Shown here piece by piece: positions 5,223 to 5,238 of a DNA stretch of 5,238 nucleotides. The translations under genes were made by a program, and so were the position numbers. Source of the stretch: Clostridia bacterium (GTDB taxonomy: Bacteria; Bacillota; Clostridia; TANB77; CAG-508); assembly GCA_900772235.1 (NCBI GenBank), contig CAAGQX010000003.1:1-5238 (forward strand), written 5' to 3'. How positions within the stretch are numbered: the stretch's first letter is position 1; the number at the start of each line of letters is the position of its first letter. The notes under the pieces were generated by a model, which saw only the letters and a program-made list of their open reading frames with translations, did no database searches and was not told the origin of the DNA.

Positions 5223-5238
5223 ATTGTAAAACAAAAAA

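Overview
The window is AT-rich DNA from a low-GC Gram-positive bacterium, most likely an uncultured or gut-type member of the Clostridia. The signs are strong AGGAG-type ribosome binding sites, heavy use of ATA (Ile) and AGA (Arg) codons, TGG for Trp and TAA/TAG stops, and a pilin-like protein with the Gly-Ile-Thr-x-Ile-Ala-Leu-Val N-terminus that I associate with Clostridia. A Fusobacteria-like source cannot be formally excluded. All four confident genes lie on the + strand.

Bases 1-161 hold a possible tail of an upstream reading frame and a near-consensus sigma-A promoter (TTGAAA, 17 bp, TATAAT). The promoter drives a short type IV pilin-like (pseudopilin) gene at 162-644. Only 8 nt separate that gene from rnhB (653-1279, RNase HII). 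The pilin stop codon lies inside the rnhB Shine-Dalgarno sequence, so the two form a tightly coupled transcription unit although their functions look unrelated. A 171-nt gap follows, containing two copies of a short GC-rich palindromic repeat 102 bp apart, the second intact and the first decayed. Next is pdp (1451-2752, pyrimidine-nucleoside phosphorylase). The pdp frame stays open upstream through both repeats, so a naive start call at 1283 would be wrong.

An 85-nt gap with a nested inverted repeat (probable terminator) separates pdp from pcrA (2838-5114), a full-length UvrD/PcrA-type helicase with its C-terminal Tudor-like domain. A long AT hairpin with a T tract ends pcrA. The last ~70 bases are AT-only intergenic DNA with an 11-bp tandem duplication and no gene start.

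Functionally this is mostly housekeeping: rnhB (ribonucleotide excision) and pcrA (repair, replication and transcription conflicts) maintain the genome, and pdp salvages pyrimidine nucleosides. I see no defence island, transposase, CRISPR array or RNA gene. The least ordinary items are the orphan pseudopilin fused transcriptionally to rnhB, and the repeat pair upstream of pdp. I found no convincing new multi-gene system.
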